A stretch of 64,000 nt of DNA from Medicago truncatula (lineage: Eukaryota > Streptophyta > Magnoliopsida > Fabales > Fabaceae). The notes under the pieces were generated by a model. That model was given only the letters and a program-made list of their open reading frames with translations, was not told the origin of the DNA and searched no databases. Made by a program: the position numbers and the translations under genes. The stretch spans positions 50,758,494 to 50,822,493 of the forward strand of contig NC_053045.1 in assembly GCF_003473485.1 (NCBI RefSeq), in the 5' to 3' direction. This document shows positions 58,501 through 64,000 of the stretch, in pieces; positions within the stretch are counted from its first letter, which is position 1, and each line of letters opens with the position of its first letter.

Positions 58501-59056
58501 TGCAAATTATTATGGTTAATAGATGTCGTGAATATTTTGAATATATGCAAATCATGTATATTTGAACACAATTTGAATAGTTGAAAGATCTAATATGTAT
58601 TTGAAGGAAAAAAAATATATGTTTAATGGTGTTAAAAAATATGGTTGATGACGTTAAGTGAAGTGAAACATTAATGAGTTGCAACAACTTGCTATATAAT
58701 TTATCCATCAAACGTAACTAACCACATATTTAAATCACATCATATAAATCATGATCGATAAATATATTTTTTGTTAAAAATGTAAGCAATACAGATTGCA
58801 GAGCCAGTTCCATTATGCTTGGAATAGAATCACTAAATTCCTAAGCAAACCAACCATATTAAATGTCAAAAAGAAAATAGTAAAAAAAAGTAAAAGGTAA
58901 CTTGAGTTGAGGTTCATCAATCATCACCAACGGAGCATACTCCGGATCTTCTTCTATCCAAAAAAAAAGTACAAGGTTATTCTTTGAAGATCACAACAAT
59001 TACAAGGTTCTTCAAACAGTTCTCTCATTCACAAATCACAAAGAGAACATAAAGAG

Positions 59057-59314
59057 GTAACTACTCATTTTCTTGCTTTCTTCGCCATTTTTCATTTTTG
59101 TTGGATAAAGAAACTTGTTTATTTTAATTTTCAGAAACATTTGTGTTTTATTTACATAGGATGTATAATTTGATGACATATTGACAAAATTAAGGAGGTG
59201 TCATTTAGTTATTATCATCAAAGTTTCTTCCTTAGATAATATCAATGAAATTTTCTTAATATTAAAATTGTAATTTTATGTATTAGTCTAATTTCTTATC
59301 TTGATAAAATTTAG
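59057..59314 (+). other. Probable 5' UTR intron of the F-box gene
   Basis: AAGAG|GTAACT at 59056/59057 and TTTAG|GATCATG at 59314/59315 read as donor and acceptor. Removing it places a CA-rich leader (about 58975-59056) a few bases before the ATG. Inferred only. Confidence 0.55.
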
Positions 59315-59318
59315 GATC

Positions 59319-60896
59319 ATGCAAGATGGAACTAGCAAGGATGGTAAACAAAAGAGAGCAAAATCTAATAATGAGAAAGACTATGAAGAAGATATCATAA
59401 ACCAATTACCAGATGGAATCCCTATAAACATTTTAGCAAATTTACCAATAAAAGAAGCTGCTAGAACAAGCATTCTCTCAAGAAAATGGAAAAATCTATG
59501 GACATATTTTTCAGGAACCTTAGAATTTGAAGGTTCGCCGATTATGAAAGACATGATAAAAGATCTTAAAAAGGTTACAGGAGGGCGTTTACAAATGGCA
59601 ATGGAAATCATGTATGATGCTGAAAGACAAACATATACAAGTTGGATCAATGAGTTGTTAAGTTCACTTCAATGTTCCACTTTACAAGGATTGAAGTTTT
59701 GGTTTCCTATGAAAAATGTTAGTGATATTGATAACTGGATTCACTTTGCAGTTCAAAAAAAGGTTCAAAAGCTTGAACTGTATTTTGGTCATACAATTGT
59801 TTATGTTCTTCCATTGCACATCTTTAAGGTGGAAAGATTTAATTCCTTGTGTGTTTTGCGTATGAAATCGATTACCGTGACCGACGAAATGCTAGAGTAT
59901 TTAATGTGTAACTGCCAATTACTTGAAACATTGAGTTTAGTTGATTCAAGAGTTCCAAAAACTATGAAGGTTTCAGGTTCATCATTGAAGTTGAAATGTT
60001 TAGAATTGGTAAGATGTTGGGAACTGACAAAAATTGAAATTTTTGCTGAGAAATTAGTATCATTCAAATACTATGGATCACATTTGGAGACAGAATTCAA
60101 GAGTGTTCCATGCCTTGAGGAAGCCTCTTTTGGAGGATCCTTTGTGGAGTTTGTTAGAGAAAGCTTTCTGCCACAAATAAAAGTGCTTAAACTGGATATC
60201 ACACAAAACTCACCTGAAGTGGTAAACTTCCCTACCTACCTTTCTTTTCTTAGGCTGGTTTGCTTATTATCAAGAGTGATATCTATTTAACTGTGTTATT
60301 TTCAGATTTATTGGTTAAGTCAACTTCCCAAGTTAAAAAATCTCAAGCATTTGGAGCTGGTTGCTTGTGCTGATGATGGCATTAGTGCTTGTGTTATGTT
60401 ATTGAAGGCATCACCTTCACTATGGAGGTTAAAAATCAAGGTGAACATCCTTGTGTCTTTAGCTTTGTTAATTTCTGTCAAAATACCCTAGAATTTTTGC
60501 ATACTTCTAGTTCTAGCACCTTACATTATGTAAGGTGCGTCAAGGCTAGGATAGTTGTGAATTTGAATATGCATTTTTTATATGTTGCAGATGCTAAATA
60601 CCAAACCAACTTATATTACAGAACATAAATTCACAATGGAATGTCATTATAATCTTAAGGAGTTGGAATTGGTTGGGTTTTGTGGAGCAGCATGTGAAGT
60701 TGAATTAGTTATGTACATTCTTGAGAATACAGATGAACTCCAGAAAATAACCATTGATACAAGGTTACCAACTAAACCAAAATTGAGACCTCTGGATGAG
60801 GAGCACTTCGAAACTTGGGATCTCGAAGAAAAAAAAAGGTGTGCTTGGCGACTGAAGGACAAAATACCACCTTGTATTGAATTTGTTTGCCTTTGA
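59319..60896 (+). CDS. F-box/LRR-repeat protein with FBD-like C-terminus
   Basis: Exons: 59319-60221, 60306-60440, 60591-60896, giving 447 aa. The N-terminal F-box is at about residues 26-65 (IINQLPDGIPINILANLPIK, then ARTSILSRKWKNLW). The middle holds degenerate leucine-rich repeats (LKLKCLELVRCWELTKIEIF and others). The C-terminus (HYNLKELELVGFCGA, then TDELQKITIDTR) looks like the FBD region of large plant F-box families. F-box proteins bind SKP1 and bring substrates to an SCF ubiquitin ligase; the substrate is unknown. The ATG used is the first one after the inferred leader acceptor. An upstream in-frame Met at 59301 would lie inside that intron. Such genes turn over quickly in legumes and some are pseudogenes, but this one has an intact frame. 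Confidence 0.85.
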
Positions 60897-61228
60897 CAAT
60901 AATTGTTCAAGCATCATAAATTTTTTTTATTGAGAACACAAAATTATTACATTAGCAGAGTTTCAGCTCTTACTTATTGAACGATAAAACATTTAATTAA
61001 TGATAACATTCCTTAATCAGTGTACTATTACAGGTACTCAGTTAACATTTGTCATCCTTTTATTAAAGTTGAGGTGATCCGCTAACAATTCAAAATTACT
61101 ATCTAGTTACAATCCAATTCCTAAACAACAAAACTTAAATAAATAACAGATAAAACATTTTTGTTGTTTTGTGAAACAAAACATGTCCTTTTAAGACAAT
61201 CAAATATGCTTTGAAATGAAATCAAGGC
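60897..61228. other. Convergent intergenic spacer, F-box gene and ASS
   Basis: It holds only the two 3' ends. No other feature. Confidence 0.6.
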
Positions 61229-64000
61229 TTAAAGGCCCTGTTCAAGCATTGCCCGGACCTTCAATGGAAGACCGTAAAGCCGGATAAAACCAGCAGCATC
61301 AGCTTGATCATATATCTCACTACCCTCAAATGATGAGATATCTTGCCTATACAGGCTAAAAGGACTCTTCATACCAGCTACAGTAACAGAACCTTTGTAC
61401 AATTTCAAAGTAACGGAACCTGTTGTGGTCGCAGTAATCTTCTGCATAAAGGCGTCCATCGACTCACGAAGTGGATCAAACCATCTACCAGCATACACTA
61501 ACTCTGCATATTTAAGGGCTAATGTATCTTTCACCTGTATTGTTTCTCGATCAAGTGTCAAAGACTCCAACTCCCGTGCTGCTTTAAAGAGGATAGTCCC
61601 ACCAGGAGTTTCATAAACTCCACGGCTCTTCATGCCTACAAGCCTATTCTCAACCATGTCGATCCGGCCAATTCCGTGCTTTCCACCTATCTCATTGAGC
61701 TCAGCGAGTAAAGTTGCTGGTGAGAGCGTCTTGCCATTGAGTGAAACGGGAAGTCCTGACTCAATACCAATTTCCAAATATCTGCAAGAAATAATGTGTG
61801 CTTTAAAAAAATGTAAGGTACAACGTCCAAAACCAATAGTAAGCACCCTTTTTAAAAGCATAACAGAAACTTGAACCTGTATATATAGTTGGGCCCTGTT
61901 TGGATAAACAACTTAATTTAATACTTATAGCATAAGTGTTTATCAAACTGTTTTTATATAAGCTATAAGTTGTTTTCATAAGCTATCCTTGAGAGCTTAT
62001 GGAAGTAAGCTAAAAGCATCTTATGGACATATCATAGAATGTTTACATAAGTTCTCCCAAAGAGTCTCAAAGGTGTTTATGCCAGTAAATAAACTCAAAC
62101 AAGCCAATCCAAACAGATCATTAGTTAGTAGAACCATGAGAAGGAAGCTTACTCTGCTTGATCTGGAGCATCCTCCGGGTCTACAGACATCATGTACATA
62201 TCCTTCTTGGGTTCATTAGCCGGGTCTTCCAAAATATCACCCTTTAGTGACACAGATTGCATATATCAGAGAAACAGTAGCATCTCACTCCCAAAGATAA
62301 ACAATTTTAGACAATAGATAAGCAATTTCATAAAGCACAATCCTAGATCAAACCAAAGATAAGCAATTTCGAACGATATAGCATAGAAATGATGCAGTGC
62401 CTTCCCTTTGAGGATTTATATGATCTCTTGAGACCGGTAACAAATGATAGGATTTCTTTAAATGGTTCTAAAAATATATTATGTTACACACATTTAGAAA
62501 CAAATTACAGTGAACCATAATTTTTTGCCTTCAAAGATTCAAGTGTCATCACACATAAGATCTTAAGAGTTTTGTTGTCACCAATTTAGTGACCCCATGT
62601 CATTTTGGTCTATCTGCTACAGAATGAATGAAGGCCATCTAACAAACATTAATGTGGCGAGTAGGTCAAACCCATATGTGCTTCCAAACATGCAGACACG
62701 GGTATATTAGCATCCTTTAGACGGCCTTCCAACAAAGGATAATTAAAGGACAAAATTAATAAGGAACTAAATTGATGACTAAAATATTAGACTAAAGTGA
62801 AGATATTTGTGTGGATAATCACAGGATTTTTTGACATTTCCCAGAATCTATTGATCTCTTAGGAATTTGTATATCTTGCTTTGATAATATTACGAATATG
62901 TGTTCTTATAGACCATTCTTTAAAGGACCAACTCTATTACTTTGAAAGGATCATCTGACCTTGAATTCAATAGCAGCCAAGACCCAATGAAAAAACAAAC
63001 AAATCATTAAACTCGGTCAACATTCAACACTACAACTAGAGCTAGATTGAGGATAACCACAAAGCATACCTCATGGCTAAGATGCCATAGGTTCCTATCC
63101 CTGCTATAGATGGATTTTTTTGTCACCGGAACAGGAACGTTATGCTTTTTAGCGTACTCGATGGCATCTTCTCTCCCTGTAATATCCCACTCCCTCCATG
63201 GAGCCACAATGTTTAGCTTGGGGTTCAGCGCAAAGAAAGTGAGCTCAAATCGAACCTAAATGTTTATAAAAAATAAATAATTCAGTCAGAAATATAATTG
63301 ACATGACAAAGTACAGTAACTATAATAGTAAGAAGACATGCCTGATCATTTCCTTTCCCTGTACACCCATGGGAGACAGCATCAGCTCCAACTTCTTTAG
63401 CAACATCCACCATGGCCTACCAGTCAGCACGGATCAATCAGTACAACAACCACAGACACGGGGATAAGTATGTTCCACTATCATCGTCAATTACAACTAC
63501 TATGAAGCAATGGCACGGACACCGGACATAACATTGACATGTCAACCGATTATTATTTGAAGAATGGAAGAAACTGAATATAAATACATGTGCCAGTGTC
63601 AGTGTAAGACACTGGCACGTGTTGGACACCGGACACGCCTTTAATCTGAAGTGTTGGGTGTACATATTTACAAGCAAAAAGGTTTTACAAGTTGAAATGA
63701 AATATCAAACTTCAAGCCGAAGTACCTTTGCAATTACAGGACGGGCCATTGAGGTCCCAAGCAAATACTTCCTCTCATAAATGGCACCAGCACGCAGGCA
63801 AGGAAATACGTAATCTTTAACAAATTCCTCCTTCAAGTCCTTTACGACTAATTGGGAGGCTCCACTGGCTTTTGCTTTGGCTTCCAAACCATCCAATTCT
63901 TTTATACCCTATAGGAAATTGATTTTGTTACCGGACATGTAGCACATCAACAATAAACTAAGTAAAACAAATTCTCCTGGCCGGATATTTACAATCTTAT
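61229..64000 (-). CDS. ASS: Argininosuccinate synthase, 5' part beyond the window
   Basis: Exons in the window: 63908-63726, 63416-63342, 63255-63070, 62241-62153, 61781-61229 (361 aa). The N-terminal quarter of a plant precursor of about 490 aa, including the transit peptide and the N-type ATP pyrophosphatase motif, lies past the right edge. The visible part has [20 protein letters not shown], then [14 protein letters not shown] (citrulline/aspartate-binding region), RNLWHLSHE, and [20 protein letters not shown]. It ends [16 protein letters not shown]. The enzyme joins citrulline and aspartate with ATP in arginine synthesis (EC 6.3.4.5), expected in plastids. The intron between the second and third visible exons has a GC donor (CAG|GCATGT at 63341). 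The next intron is 828 bp with only featureless sequence, and the last holds a small mobile element. Confidence 0.95.
61891..62118. mobile_element. MITE in last ASS intron
   Basis: GGGCCCTGTTTGGATAAAC on the left and CCAATCCAAACAGATC on the right are inverted. Inner parts also pair (TTCATAAGCTATCC, GAGAGCTTATGG). It resembles the common TGTTTGGAT class of plant MITEs. Duplication not resolved. Confidence 0.7.

Noticed and set aside
59301-59318. Earlier Met as start of the F-box protein
   Set aside because: It lies upstream of a good acceptor (TTTAG|GATC) within a probable leader intron.

Overview
The window looks like nuclear DNA of a papilionoid legume, most likely Medicago or a close relative. 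This is inferred from AT-rich, intron-rich genes whose spliced products read as plant proteins, and from dense small Mutator-like, hAT-like, tRNA-derived and LINE remnants. There are no prokaryotic operons. Nine protein-coding genes can be supported. All exon limits come from reading splice sites and protein continuity by eye; nothing was computed or searched.

Layout. 0-6.6 kb is repeat territory: a duplicated piece of the downstream flank of the BAF60 gene at the very start, a tandem pair of palindromic MITEs, a roughly 1 kb foldback with near-identical arms, and a 1.5 kb long-TIR element with GC-rich interior. 6.7-9.9 kb (+) is a small SAP-domain protein. 12.3-13.0 kb is a dead LINE RNase H region. 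14.1-17.6 kb (-) is the SWI/SNF subunit BAF60/SWP73, with its last 61 coding bases in a separate exon across a TE-filled intron. 18.8-19.3 kb (-) is a dead LINE tail. 20.5-27.2 kb (+) is COG2 in 12 exons. 28.8-33.9 kb (-) is a 14-exon uridine kinase/uracil phosphoribosyltransferase, convergent with COG2. 34.8-46.5 kb is a tandem array of three intronless calmodulin-like genes on the minus strand, each with a copied promoter and downstream flank; a fourth unit without a gene lies at 49.7-50.3 kb. 47-58.5 kb has no supported gene but many precisely bounded small mobile elements, several with intact target-site duplications. 59.3-60.9 kb (+) is an F-box/FBD-type gene. From 61.2 kb to the right edge (-) is argininosuccinate synthase, cut off at its 5' end.

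The genes do not form a pathway. They are a conserved housekeeping set (chromatin remodelling, Golgi tethering, pyrimidine salvage, arginine synthesis), a lineage-expanded Ca2+-sensor cluster and one F-box gene. The most notable signals are three GC-AG introns among 36 readable coding introns; a promoter cassette kept in all three calmodulin-like genes (TATA box, W-box, ACGTG element, CCACCG-N8-CGGTGG palindrome); a small hairpin recurring downstream of each of those genes with one compensatory base-pair change; and the long foldback near 2 kb. I found no convincing wholly new system. The calmodulin-like array with its copied cassette and hairpin is the best candidate for follow-up.
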